NCBI RefSeq assembly: GCF_014803385.1
Contig: NZ_JACYFC010000001.1
Location: 640,136-704,135 of the forward strand
Length of the DNA stretch: 64,000 bases
Direction of reading: 5' to 3'
From: Marinomonas colpomeniae
GTDB taxonomy: Bacteria > Pseudomonadota > Gammaproteobacteria > Pseudomonadales > Marinomonadaceae
The stretch's first letter is position 1, and each line of letters begins with the position of its first letter. This document shows positions 17,354 to 26,354 of the stretch, in pieces. The notes under the pieces were generated by a model. It was not told the origin of the DNA. It searched no databases and worked only from the letters and a program-made list of their open reading frames with translations. A program made the translations under genes and the position numbers.

Positions 17354-19477
17354 CTACATACTTTTCTTATAGGACTTGTTACCTAAAAAGAAGAAAACCA
17401 AGAACATAGCTAAACCTATTAATTGAATCCAGATTTCAAGGTTTGGCCATAGCATCATTAAAGAAGCTATCAGCATAAGAGCTCTTGGGGCAAGTGACAG
17501 CTTGTCTTCTAAGTAGCCTTCCATTGCAGACACAAGCGCGTACATACCAAAGATCGCAAAGAAGGTTAGGCGTAACAGTGTGTCAGGCTCACCACCTATT
17601 AAAGGGGTATAGGCCATTAATAGGGGAATGATGTACAAGCCTTTTGCCAGTTTCCACGCTGTCATACCTGTCAGCATGGGTGGGGTTTTTGCAATAGCCG
17701 CTGCTGCGAATGCGGTTAAACAAACTGGTGGTGTGACATTACTGTCTTGGGATAGCCAGAAAATGATCATATGCGCTGTAACCAATATCATAGCAACACT
17801 TTGAGCACCAAGAGCTTGATCCATTAGCATGCTTTTAAAGTCATTAGGAACTTGCGCTAATAAAGCAACAGCTTGCTCCATTGGCATACCTTGCGCCAAC
17901 GTGGCTATTGCAGAGGGGTCAACCAACATGAAAACAGCACTGGCCGCATCTGGTAAGTTACCAGCAGCCATCATATCTAATAGTTGGCTTTCTGCAATTA
18001 AATTGAACAAGGCAGGTGCGGAAAGTGTACCTAAAACAATGTAGGACGCAGTAACAGGCAACCCCATCCCTAAGATTAAAGACGCGATAGCGACTAAAAT
18101 AATAGTAAAGAAAAGACTTCCACCAGCCCAATTTGTAATCAACAAAGAAAACGTATTACCCACACCAGTCGTACTGATGACGTTGACGACTAAGCCAATA
18201 CCAACCAACAAGACCGCTGTGGTTGACATGTTTTTAGCGCCTTGAGCCATTGCGTCTAATATTGCCGCTGGACCCATTCTGTGCTTTTTCGATAAGAAAG
18301 AAGCGGCAACAACAGCAATAATACTAAGACCCGCTGCGTAGGTTGGTGTAAAACCTTGAATCAGTAAGGTAACAAGAATGCCAAGAGGAACAATATGGTG
18401 CCAGCCTTCTTTAAGAACTTTTGATACGACTACGTCGTCGTCACTTTCAGTTGAGATTACTTTACTGCGTTTTGCTTCTACACGAACAAAAAAACCAACA
18501 GACAAGAAATAAAGCAAAGCAGGAATCGCGGCAACACTGATGATAGTGACATAAGACACTTGAGTGTAAGAGGCCATGATGAAAGCGCCAGCGCCCATAA
18601 CAGGAGGCATTAATTGTCCACCAGTCGATGCAGCGGCTTCAACGCCTGCTGAAAAACGTGCTGGAAAGCCAGCTTTTCTCATTAAAGGAATGGTAATAAC
18701 ACCTGTAGACACTGTGTTAGCAACAGATGATCCTGATACAGACCCCATTAAACCAGAGCCTAGAACGGCCACAAAACCAGGGCCACCAATCATCTTACTA
18801 GCAAGAGACCGGGACAAATCGATAATGAAATCACCTGCACCCGATTTAACTAAAAAGGCACCGAATAAAATAAACATGAAGACAAAGCTCCATGAAATTC
18901 GAGAGATAGAGCCAAACATACCATCAGTACTGAAAAAACTGCGATAAAGTAGCGTTTCAACACTAAGGCCTGGGAAGGTAAACATGCCTCCAAGCCATTG
19001 TCCCCAAAGTACAACATAGGTAAGTGCGATGACAATTAATAGAGGGATAAACCAGCCGCTTGTGCGGCGAATGAGTTCAAGAGCCAGTAAAACAGTAACA
19101 CTAGAAACCACCCAGTCAGAGGTATTAAATGTCACACCTCTGTTATAAAGGGCGTCTTCGAAAAAGATAATGTAAAACACCATGCCAATTAAGGCGAATA
19201 CGATAGCACTGTCAAAGAACATGGCAATTTTGCTATCCCGCCATTTAGGATTGGCTGGTATAAGTAGCGCGCATAATGTTCCGAAACCTGCAAAGTGAAA
19301 AGCAGATACCCATAACTCAGGCAAAGTAGCAATTGTGTTGATATAGATATGGGCAACAGCCAATAACACGGAAAGGGCGAATACGAAGCGATTTATCCAA
19401 GGCCCTGAACGGTGTTTTGTTTCGAAGTCGTCAAGGTTAATTTCTTGAGATTCAGTTGGTTGTGATGACGCAGTCAT
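17354..19477 (-). CDS. TRAP transporter fused permease (4TM/12TM, TAXI type)
   Basis: Fused DctQ-DctM permease of a TAXI-type TRAP transporter, about 707 residues, with some 16 or more hydrophobic helices. It drives ion-coupled uptake with its periplasmic binding protein, encoded just upstream. The conserved SGSSVANT and GMGLPVTASY motifs of the large subunit are visible. I place the start at 19477 (AAAGG upstream). The longest frame begins at 19531, but that ATG sits in the loop of a 9-bp hairpin. TAXI systems often carry glutamate, other dicarboxylates or related acids; the substrate is not readable here. Confidence 0.88.
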   Translation of the reverse strand: MTASSQPTESQEINLDDFETKHRSGPWINRFVFALSVLLAVAHIYINTIATLPELWVSAFHFAGFGTLCALLIPANPKWRDSKIAMFFDSAIVFALIGMVFYIIFFEDALYNRGVTFNTSDWVVSSVTVLLALELIRRTSGWFIPLLIVIALTYVVLWGQWLGGMFTFPGLSVETLLYRSFFSTDGMFGSISRISWSFVFMFILFGAFLVKSGAGDFIIDLSRSLASKMIGGPGFVAVLGSGLMGSVSGSSVANTVSTGVITIPLMRKAGFPARFSAGVEAAASTGGQLMPPVMGAGAFIMASYTQVSYVTIISVAAIPALLYFLSVGFFVRVEAKRSKVISTESDDDVVVSKVLKEGWHHIVPLGILVTLLIQGFTPTYAAGLSIIAVVAASFLSKKHRMGPAAILDAMAQGAKNMSTTAVLLVGIGLVVNVISTTGVGNTFSLLITNWAGGSLFFTIILVAIASLILGMGLPVTASYIVLGTLSAPALFNLIAESQLLDMMAAGNLPDAASAVFMLVDPSAIATLAQGMPMEQAVALLAQVPNDFKSMLMDQALGAQSVAMILVTAHMIIFWLSQDSNVTPPVCLTAFAAAAIAKTPPMLTGMTAWKLAKGLYIIPLLMAYTPLIGGEPDTLLRLTFFAIFGMYALVSAMEGYLEDKLSLAPRALMLIASLMMLWPNLEIWIQLIGLAMFLVFFFLGNKSYKKSM

Positions 19478-19520
19478 AGACGAACTACCTTTCATGTGTA
19501 CAAACGAAGAGCGAAAAGAA

Positions 19521-19542
19521 GCGCCGTACATAAGTACGGCGC
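19521..19542 (-). promoter_or_regulatory. Intercistronic hairpin in the TRAP operon
   Basis: Perfect 9-bp GC-rich stem GCGCCGTAC (19521-19529) with GTACGGCGC (19534-19542), loop 4 nt. It lies between the binding-protein stop and the permease start. It has only a poor U-tract, so it probably acts as a partial terminator or 3'-end stabiliser that keeps the binding protein more abundant than the permease. Confidence 0.65.
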
Positions 19543-19562
19543 TGTAACACGGGTAAAGATTA

Positions 19563-20591
19563 TTATTCTGCGATTAGGCGTGCTGGAATACTAATGCCGC
19601 GTTCACGGTAATAACGAATTGCACCAGGGTGTAACGGAACTGGAAGTCCTGCAATGGCTTTTTCAATAGACATAACAGCAGTTGCTTTATGAATAGCGCT
19701 TAAATAAGGCAAGTTTTCGTAAAGTGACTTAGTAAGTTCATAAACATCATCATCTGACAAATCAGCGCGAGTGGCTAAGAAGTTAGGTTGAGCAACAGTG
19801 TTGATGTTTTTTGTTTGGCCTGGGTAAGTGTTAGCTGGAATCACATAACGAGTCCAAAGTTCATAGTCACCATTGGCTTCTTTAATTTGTTCATCAGTGA
19901 AGTTTAATACTTGAACCTTGTCACCCATAGAGGCATAAAGTCGAGTTACTGCACTTACTGGAACACCTGCTGGTGTGTTCATACCTTCAATGTTGCCATT
20001 TTGCATAGCATCGGCACTGGCGCCGTATCCCATATAAGCAAGACTGAAGTTATCAGGATTGATGTTTAAGCCTTTAAGTTGCTGGCGACCAGAACCTTCT
20101 GTTCCGGAGTTCTTTTTACCAATAGAGAACTTATTGTTAGTACCTTCAAGGTCTTTTAAATCGGCAACAGTGCCTGTTTTAGCTAGGTCAGATTTAAGAA
20201 CGAAATGTTCTACATTCTGCCACAACATAGAAACAGAGCGTAATTCTGTTTGCTTGCCTGAGCTTTTAAAAGGACCTTCTCCGTCCCAAGCCCAAGCACC
20301 GTAAAGACCTTGCAGAATGGCAAACTGTGCTTGGTCTTCTCTAAGTAATTTGATGTTTTCACCAGATCCTGCAGAGCTGATTGCTGATATAGAAAGGCCA
20401 AATTTAGGGGCCAGTTTTACTTTACTTAATGTCGCAATCGCAACACCAACAGGGTAGTAAGTTCCGCCTGTTGAGGCAGTGGCTAGAATGTAATCACGGT
20501 TGTCAACAGCGGATACATTAGATGCAGACAAGGCAATAGCGGCGGCAGTAGCGCTGGAAAGAATTGTTTTAGTTACAAATCCCAATTTCAT
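19563..20591 (-). CDS. TAXI-family TRAP solute-binding protein
   Basis: Periplasmic solute receptor of the TAXI (TRAP-associated extracytoplasmic immunogenic) family, 342 residues. The signal peptide covers about residues 1-28 (ending SNVSA). The mature protein starts with the typical ILATASTGGTYYPVG block, and a second family block, GKKNSGTEGSGRQ, lies near 157-169. It hands its ligand to the fused permease encoded 85 bp downstream. The upstream region holds palindromes that may be operators. Confidence 0.9.
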   Translation of the reverse strand: MKLGFVTKTILSSATAAAIALSASNVSAVDNRDYILATASTGGTYYPVGVAIATLSKVKLAPKFGLSISAISSAGSGENIKLLREDQAQFAILQGLYGAWAWDGEGPFKSSGKQTELRSVSMLWQNVEHFVLKSDLAKTGTVADLKDLEGTNNKFSIGKKNSGTEGSGRQQLKGLNINPDNFSLAYMGYGASADAMQNGNIEGMNTPAGVPVSAVTRLYASMGDKVQVLNFTDEQIKEANGDYELWTRYVIPANTYPGQTKNINTVAQPNFLATRADLSDDDVYELTKSLYENLPYLSAIHKATAVMSIEKAIAGLPVPLHPGAIRYYRERGISIPARLIAE

Positions 20592-20732
20592 ATTATTTTT
20601 CTCCTATAGTGGGGTTGTTCACATATAGTATAGCTATTTTCATGCCACACTCTGAATTTATATTTATCTATTTGATATATAAGGTTTTATTTTGTTTTTA
20701 TAAAATATCTTTCTTTTTATATGCACATATAC

Positions 20733-20856
20733 GCAATTTATTGCTCATTCTGGTGGTTTTGATATAGGCAATAAATTGCTTATGATACAAGTGAGTAAAA
20801 ATAGCCATTGCCCTGCTATTTCCTAAAATAATTTTTTTATATGAGCAAAATATTGC
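20733..20856. promoter_or_regulatory. Three GCAA-N4-TTGC palindromes between divergent genes
   Basis: Three 12-bp palindromes of one form lie between the TRAP operon and the HAD gene: GCAATTTATTGC at 20733-20744, GCAATAAATTGC at 20768-20779 and GCAAAATATTGC at 20845-20856. The first two are exact reverse complements of each other. Centre spacings are 35 and 77 bp. They look like binding sites for one dimeric regulator. No known box comes to mind with confidence. Confidence 0.55.
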
Positions 20857-20880
20857 CGATACTTTAAAAATAGGTAAGTT

Positions 20881-21507
20881 ATGAAACAAAATCATAGTAT
20901 TCGTGTTGTATTGTTTGATTTAGGTAATGTCTTGGTGAATTTAGGTGACGTTTCTGAAATTCATTCAATGCTAAATACTCAAGGTGAAGAATCTGAGGTT
21001 TGGTTAAAGTGGTTAAAATCGCCAGCCGTTGCAGCATTTGATTCTGGTAAAATTTCTTTCGACAGCTTTGCTGAGAAGTTGCTGCAAGAAGTTGCTAGCA
21101 ATACAGATAAAGAAACATTTAAGGCCTCTTTTGAAGCATGGCCAAAAGGTTTATTTTCAGGTGCATTGGATTTGGTCGATTCTGTAAAACCTGAATATCA
21201 TCGTGCAATATTATCAAATACAAATGCCGCTCATTGGCCGAAATTGATGAATGAAATGGGTTTGGCTGGTAAGTTTCATAGCTATTATGCCTCTCATTTG
21301 GTGGGATTGGTCAAACCTGAGAAAGCAATTTATCAACACGTTATTGAACGTTTACAGGTTATGCCTGAACATATCCTTTTTATCGATGATAATCAGATTA
21401 ATATTGATATGGCTAATAAGCTAGGGATGAAGGCGTATCGAGTGAAAGGTATAGATGAGGCTCGTTTGGTTCTAAATCGGTATGACGTATTATCTTCAAA
21501 TAATTAA
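20881..21507 (+). CDS. HAD-family phosphatase (YihX-like)
   Basis: Cytoplasmic HAD-superfamily IA hydrolase, 208 residues. Motif I reads FDLGNVLVN (nucleophile D13, with Gly in place of the usual second Asp, as in YihX-type members). Motif II is LSNTN, the motif III lysine is in LVKPEKAIY, and motif IV is FIDDNQINI. YihX dephosphorylates alpha-D-glucose-1-phosphate, but the subfamily is broad and the substrate here is uncertain. Divergent from the TAXI-TRAP operon and downstream of the palindrome array. Confidence 0.83.
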   Translation: MKQNHSIRVVLFDLGNVLVNLGDVSEIHSMLNTQGEESEVWLKWLKSPAVAAFDSGKISFDSFAEKLLQEVASNTDKETFKASFEAWPKGLFSGALDLVDSVKPEYHRAILSNTNAAHWPKLMNEMGLAGKFHSYYASHLVGLVKPEKAIYQHVIERLQVMPEHILFIDDNQINIDMANKLGMKAYRVKGIDEARLVLNRYDVLSSNN

Positions 21508-21611
21508 AGATAAATAAGATCGAGTAAAGTGTCCACAGAAGGGCAGTGAGAATCACTCGACATATTATGGGTGGTTAACAAAAATAAGCGCCACTTAACC
21601 CAGAGGTTTTT

Positions 21612-22352
21612 ATGCGTACGTTCGATGGACAGTCTTCTACAACTTACTCGAAAACTCGGCCTATGTATCCTGCTGAGCTTTATTATTGGCTATCTCAACA
21701 AGCTTCTCCGTCTAGTACTGTTTGGGATTGTGCGTGTGGTACAGGCCAGGCTTCGGTTGATCTTGCCGTATATTTTGACCGGGTTGAAGCTTCTGATATT
21801 AGTGAGTCTCAAGTGGCGGCGGCAACACCGCACCGTAATGTGAACTATCAAGTCTTTCCTGCAGAGAAAACCACTTACCCTGATAACCATTTTGATGTCG
21901 TATGCGTTGCTCATGCCTTGCATTGGTTTGATTTAGAGGCGTTTTGGGTAGAACTTCGTCGAGTATTAAAACCTAATGGTATTTTTGTGTGCTGGGGTTA
22001 TAACTGGCTAGAGATTGGTGAAGCAGAAGATAAAGCTATTACTGAGTGTGTGTTGCCTCACCTTGCTCCTTATTGGCCGCCCCAAAGCCGGTTATTATGG
22101 AATCAATATGATGAAGTGACGTTTCCTTTTGAGCCGATAACTGTCCCTAAATTTGAATTGAGCTGTCATTGGTCTGTTTCTCAAACATTGGATTTTATCC
22201 GCACTTGGTCTGCTTCTCAGTTACATATACAAGAGCATGGTGATGATTTTTTACAAGCGGCTTCCCCGATTATTCGTGAAGCTTGGTCTAAACCTAATCA
22301 AAAAAAGGACATACATTTACCGTTTTTTGTAAGGGCTGGAAGGGTCGCATAG
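21612..22352 (+). CDS. Class I SAM-dependent methyltransferase
   Basis: SAM-dependent methyltransferase of the Methyltransf_11 type, 246 residues. Motif I is WDCACGTGQASVDLA near residues 38-52, followed by an acidic residue in VEASDIS (motif II) and the FDVVCVAHALHWFD block (motif IV). This pattern resembles the trans-aconitate/UbiE-like group. The substrate is unknown. AGAGG lies upstream of the ATG. Same direction as the HAD gene but 104 bp away, so cotranscription is uncertain. Confidence 0.82.
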   Translation: MRTFDGQSSTTYSKTRPMYPAELYYWLSQQASPSSTVWDCACGTGQASVDLAVYFDRVEASDISESQVAAATPHRNVNYQVFPAEKTTYPDNHFDVVCVAHALHWFDLEAFWVELRRVLKPNGIFVCWGYNWLEIGEAEDKAITECVLPHLAPYWPPQSRLLWNQYDEVTFPFEPITVPKFELSCHWSVSQTLDFIRTWSASQLHIQEHGDDFLQAASPIIREAWSKPNQKKDIHLPFFVRAGRVA

Positions 22353-22450
22353 TTATATTCACTCATAAGACTAAAGTGGAATAGATTGGAGCTCTTAGCA
22401 GGTTATAGTAGTTCAGCATCCGAATAACAAATTTAACAATGGAGCGGGTT

Positions 22451-24409
22451 ATGAAGTCATTATATAGCGCAACCTCAAATGAGGCGGCAAAGAACGCCAA
22501 TGTAAGTCAAGCAGAGTTTGAACAACGCTATCAAGAATCCATTGAGAATCCAGATGCTTTCTGGGGGAAGGAAGGGAAGCGTTTAGATTGGTTTACGCCT
22601 TACACAAAGGTGAAAAATACTTCGTTTCAGCGTGGTGAAGTGAGTATTAAATGGTTCGAAGATGGTGAACTTAATGTTGCTCATAACTGTATTGATCGTC
22701 ATCTAGCAAAATCAGCTGATAAAGTTGCTTATTACTGTGAAGGTGATACTGAGAGTAGCGATAAAGTTGCGATCACTTATCAGACTCTACACGATGAAGT
22801 AGGTCGTTTGGCAAATACATTAAAACGCCAAGGTGTAAAAAAAGGTGATCGTGTTGCTATTTACATGCCGATGATCCCGCAAGCGGCCTATGCCATGCTA
22901 GCTTGTGCACGAATTGGTGCGATTCACTCTGTTATTTTTGGTGGTTTTTCCGCTCATGCCATTGCCGATCGTTTAAATGACTGTGGCGTGAAGCTGGTCA
23001 TAACAGCCGATGAAGGTCGTCGAGCTGGCAACACTATCCCACTAAAACATAACGTCGACATGGCGCTTGAAAATAATGCCTGTCCATCTGTTGAAAAAGT
23101 TTTGGCATATCGCTATACACAAAAAGATGTGCCTTGGTTTGATGGTCGAGATTTAAATTGGGCTGATGAAGTAGCCAAAGAAAGTACTGAATGTCCTGCT
23201 GAACCAATGAACGCAGAAGACCCTTTATTCATTCTTTATACATCTGGTTCTACAGGCAAACCAAAAGGCGTTGTCCACACAACTGGTGGATATTTAGTCT
23301 ACGCCGCGATGACTCATGAGTTGGTATTTGACCTTAAACCTGACGATGTTTATTGGTGTGCGGCAGATGTTGGTTGGATTACAGGGCATAGCTATATGGT
23401 TTATGGGCCTTTAGCAAATTGCACAACAAGCATCTTATTTGAAGGTGTTCCAACGTATCCTGATTCAGGTCGAATTGGTCGAGTCGTTGATAAATTCGGT
23501 GTCACTATTTTATATACAGCACCAACGGCTATTCGAGCACTTATGTCGAAAGGTGATGAAGCAACCAGTACCAGTAAACGAGATTCATTACGAGTGCTCG
23601 GCAGTGTGGGTGAACCGATTAACCCAGAAGCTTGGTCATGGTATTACTCTGAAATAGGTAATGCTTCTTGTCCAGTTGTTGATACTTGGTGGCAAACAGA
23701 AACCGGCGGAATGATGATGACGCCACGTATTGTACAGGGTGATATTAAGCCAGGATCATGTACTGGGCCTTTATTTGGAGTGCAGCCTGCGTTGGTTGAT
23801 GCGCAAGGGGTCTTGCTAGAGGCTCAAGGTGTACAGGTCGACGGTGGTTTAGTGATCACGGATTCTTGGCCTGGCCAAGCTCGTACTGTTTACGGGGATC
23901 ATGAAAGATTTGAACAAACTTACTTCAGTACGTTTGATGGCATGTATTTCACTGGTGATGGCGCATCTAGAGACGCTGATGGTCATTATTGGATTACTGG
24001 CCGTATGGACGATGTATTAAATGTCTCAGGGCATCGTTTAGGTACAGCGGAAATTGAAAGTGCTTTAGTCGCTCACCCTGCTGTCGCGGAAGCGGCTATC
24101 GTAGGTTACCCTCACGATATTAAAGGCCAAGCTATTTATGTTTATGTGAGTGCTGTTGCTGGTGTGACACCAGATGAAGAGCTGACTAAGTCTTTAAAGC
24201 AATTTGTACGTCAAGAAATCGGTCCGATTGCTACACCAGATTTAATTCAGTGGGCAAGTAAGGGCTTACCCAAAACACGTTCAGGTAAGATTATGCGTCG
24301 AATTTTGCGTAAGATTGCCGCGAATGAACATGACCAATTAGGTGACACAAGTACCCTAGCTGATCCAAGTGTGGTTGATGATTTGATCGAAAACCGTTTA
24401 AATGTGTAA
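22451..24409 (+). CDS. acs: Acetyl-coenzyme A synthetase
   Basis: AMP-forming acetyl-CoA synthetase, about 652 residues (normal family length). It turns acetate, ATP and CoA into acetyl-CoA, AMP and PPi. The P-loop [13 protein letters not shown], the [10 protein letters not shown] block, the WWQTETGG substrate motif and the C-terminal RSGKIMRR with the catalytic (and regulatory, acetylatable) lysine are all present. The second ATG at 22451 has GGAG six bases upstream, so it is chosen over the ATG at 22439. The response-regulator gene 27 bp downstream points to acetate-responsive control. Confidence 0.94.
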   Translation: MKSLYSATSNEAAKNANVSQAEFEQRYQESIENPDAFWGKEGKRLDWFTPYTKVKNTSFQRGEVSIKWFEDGELNVAHNCIDRHLAKSADKVAYYCEGDTESSDKVAITYQTLHDEVGRLANTLKRQGVKKGDRVAIYMPMIPQAAYAMLACARIGAIHSVIFGGFSAHAIADRLNDCGVKLVITADEGRRAGNTIPLKHNVDMALENNACPSVEKVLAYRYTQKDVPWFDGRDLNWADEVAKESTECPAEPMNAEDPLFILYTSGSTGKPKGVVHTTGGYLVYAAMTHELVFDLKPDDVYWCAADVGWITGHSYMVYGPLANCTTSILFEGVPTYPDSGRIGRVVDKFGVTILYTAPTAIRALMSKGDEATSTSKRDSLRVLGSVGEPINPEAWSWYYSEIGNASCPVVDTWWQTETGGMMMTPRIVQGDIKPGSCTGPLFGVQPALVDAQGVLLEAQGVQVDGGLVITDSWPGQARTVYGDHERFEQTYFSTFDGMYFTGDGASRDADGHYWITGRMDDVLNVSGHRLGTAEIESALVAHPAVAEAAIVGYPHDIKGQAIYVYVSAVAGVTPDEELTKSLKQFVRQEIGPIATPDLIQWASKGLPKTRSGKIMRRILRKIAANEHDQLGDTSTLADPSVVDDLIENRLNV

Positions 24410-24436
24410 AGGCTTACATATTTAAAAGGATACACA

Positions 24437-25090
24437 GTGATTTCACTTGTTATCGCGGATGATCATCCTCTGTTTCGTAGTGCACTTAGCGGTGCGCTAC
24501 GAGCAGAAATACAGGGTATTGAAATAGTAGAATCTCACGATTTAGATTCTACTATTAAATGTTTAGAAAAAACCAATGACCTAGATTTACTGTTACTAGA
24601 CTTGAATATGCCTGGTAGCGGAGAAATGTATGGGTTAATTCGAATACGAAAAGACTTTCCTGATGTGCCGGTTGCTATTATTTCTGGCAGTGAAGATAGT
24701 GTTATGGTGTCGAATGTCATTGATGCGGGAGCTCTGGGTTTTATTCCAAAAACCAGTGAACCTTCTACCTATGTTCAAGCTATTAACGCTATTTTAGCAG
24801 GCGATATTTGGCTTCCAGAAGATCTTAAAGAAGCGGTTGCTAATCAGCCTAAGTCTGACTTATCAATGCAGATGAAAGTTGCTGAACTTACTCCTCAGCA
24901 ATATAAAGTTCTGTGTTATCTCCACGAAGGTTTGCTTAACAAGCAAATTGCATACGAATTATCGATATCTGAGGCAACAGTAAAAGCTCATATTACAGCG
25001 ATATTTCGTAAGTTAGAGATAAATAATAGGACGCAAGCTGTGCTGGTGGCTAGTCAATTAAAGTTGCAGATGGTCTCAGTAACAAATTAA
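24437..25090 (+). CDS. LuxR/FixJ-type response regulator, probable acs regulator
   Basis: NarL-family response regulator, 217 residues. The receiver domain has the DDH acidic pair near residues 7-8 and the phosphoacceptor in [10 protein letters not shown]. The C-terminal LuxR helix-turn-helix shows [22 protein letters not shown] start with AAAGGA six bases upstream. The close linkage to acs (27 bp) recalls CrbR/AgmR-like regulators that drive acs in Vibrio and Pseudomonas. That role is inferred, and no partner kinase is encoded next to it. Its stop overlaps the converging yidD stop. Confidence 0.88.
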   Translation: MISLVIADDHPLFRSALSGALRAEIQGIEIVESHDLDSTIKCLEKTNDLDLLLLDLNMPGSGEMYGLIRIRKDFPDVPVAIISGSEDSVMVSNVIDAGALGFIPKTSEPSTYVQAINAILAGDIWLPEDLKEAVANQPKSDLSMQMKVAELTPQQYKVLCYLHEGLLNKQIAYELSISEATVKAHITAIFRKLEINNRTQAVLVASQLKLQMVSVTN

Positions 25091-25335
25091 GTTTCTTTTT
25101 CTGTATCTTTTTTGCAACTGCAAGATGGTACAGGATCTATACCCCCTTCGTGCCACGGATGGCATTTCGATAGTCTCTTTATCCCTAGGTATACACCTTT
25201 AATAACCCCTTTTTGTTCAATTGCTTGGATCATATAATTAGAGCAAGTAGGATAAAAACGACAATTATTTCCTAGTAATGGGCTAATAATATATTGATAG
25301 CTTTTTACCAATAATATAAACAAAAATTTCATCAT
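25087..25335 (-). CDS. yidD: Membrane protein insertion efficiency factor YidD
   Basis: YidD, 82 residues, a membrane-associated helper of YidC-dependent protein insertion. The family core [10 protein letters not shown] is present, with the [17 protein letters not shown] tail. Normally yidD lies between rnpA and yidC, but here it stands alone, facing the response-regulator gene with a 4-bp stop overlap. It is either a second copy or a relocated single copy. Confidence 0.88.
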   Translation of the reverse strand: MMKFLFILLVKSYQYIISPLLGNNCRFYPTCSNYMIQAIEQKGVIKGVYLGIKRLSKCHPWHEGGIDPVPSCSCKKDTEKET

Positions 25336-25482
25336 TAGAATGCTTTATTAAGTTAGTCCTTATTAAAGGATATTTTGTTGGAACTAAGTAATGGACAAGG
25401 TGAAAGTTATTGTCATTTTTGATGTATATCATTGCACCTATTTGTTACTGTAAAAGAAATATATTATAGAATCTATTTCAAT

Positions 25483-26349
25483 ATGCCAGAGCAATATCTT
25501 ACTCTTGATGCAATGCAGGTTGTTGCCTATCAAGGCGAACCAGGTGCTTATTCACACCTTGCTTGCAAACACACCTTTCCTGACTGGACTAGCGTACATT
25601 GTGCGACCTTTGTTGATGCCTTAAAAATGGTAGAAAGAGGGGATGCTTATTACGCAATGATTCCTGTTGAAAATTCGACAGCAGGTCGAGTAGAAGAAAT
25701 TTATCGAGAGCTAAAGCGTACTCAGCTTTATGTTGTGAAAGAGCATTTTGAGCCAGTAAATCACTGCTTAATGGCTCGTCATGGTATGACGTTAAATGAC
25801 ATCACGCATATTGGTAGTCACCCCCAAGCCTTAGCTCAATGCGATGCAAACATCAAAGCATTAGGTGCAACGAATCAGGCTATGTACGACACGGCTGGCG
25901 CAGCAAAGCACATTTCTGAATACGATGAGCCAGGATTGGCTGTTATCTCTTCAGAACTGGCTGCAGAGCTTTATGGTCTGAATATTTTGAAAACGTATTT
26001 TAATGATAGAGTAGGTAATACTACTCGATTTTTAGTATTTTCTCGTCAGCAAAAAATGCCAGTTTTTGAAGATAATCAAGTCTACATTACTTCTTTTATG
26101 TTTCGTGTTCGTAATATTCCAGCAGCACTTTATAAAGCAATGGGTGGTTTTGCCACACATGGTATTAATATGCTTAAACTAGAAAGCTATATGGAAAATG
26201 GGCATTTTACCGCAACTCAGTTTTATGTCGATGTGGAATCTCATTTTCAATCGTCAGAAATGCAAGCCGCACTCGAAGAACTGTCTTTTTTTTCGGAAGA
26301 GGTGCGAATCTTAGGAACTTACCTTGCCGATGATTATAGGCAGAAATAA
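25483..26349 (+). CDS. pheA: Prephenate dehydratase (monofunctional)
   Basis: Prephenate dehydratase, about 288 residues, makes phenylpyruvate for phenylalanine synthesis. The N-terminal catalytic domain shows the AYQGEPGAYSH opening, the PVENSTAGRV block and the TRFLVFSR motif. A C-terminal ACT domain (about 205-280) gives feedback control by Phe. No chorismate mutase domain is fused, unlike E. coli PheA. I start at the ATG at 25483; the longer frame uses a TTG. The TonB receptor gene starts 5 bp after the stop, which is an odd neighbour. Confidence 0.9.
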   Translation: MPEQYLTLDAMQVVAYQGEPGAYSHLACKHTFPDWTSVHCATFVDALKMVERGDAYYAMIPVENSTAGRVEEIYRELKRTQLYVVKEHFEPVNHCLMARHGMTLNDITHIGSHPQALAQCDANIKALGATNQAMYDTAGAAKHISEYDEPGLAVISSELAAELYGLNILKTYFNDRVGNTTRFLVFSRQQKMPVFEDNQVYITSFMFRVRNIPAALYKAMGGFATHGINMLKLESYMENGHFTATQFYVDVESHFQSSEMQAALEELSFFSEEVRILGTYLADDYRQK

Positions 26350-26354
26350 GCATT

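Noticed and set aside
18576-18947. 123-codon frame opposite the TRAP permease
   Set aside because: The Pro/Lys-rich translation is the usual antisense of a hydrophobic membrane protein.
19478-19531. Upstream start for the TRAP permease
   Set aside because: The ATG lies in the loop of a stable hairpin and has no ribosome site.
21571-21843. 90-codon frame overlapping the methyltransferase start
   Set aside because: It runs in another frame over the SAM-binding motif and has no support of its own.
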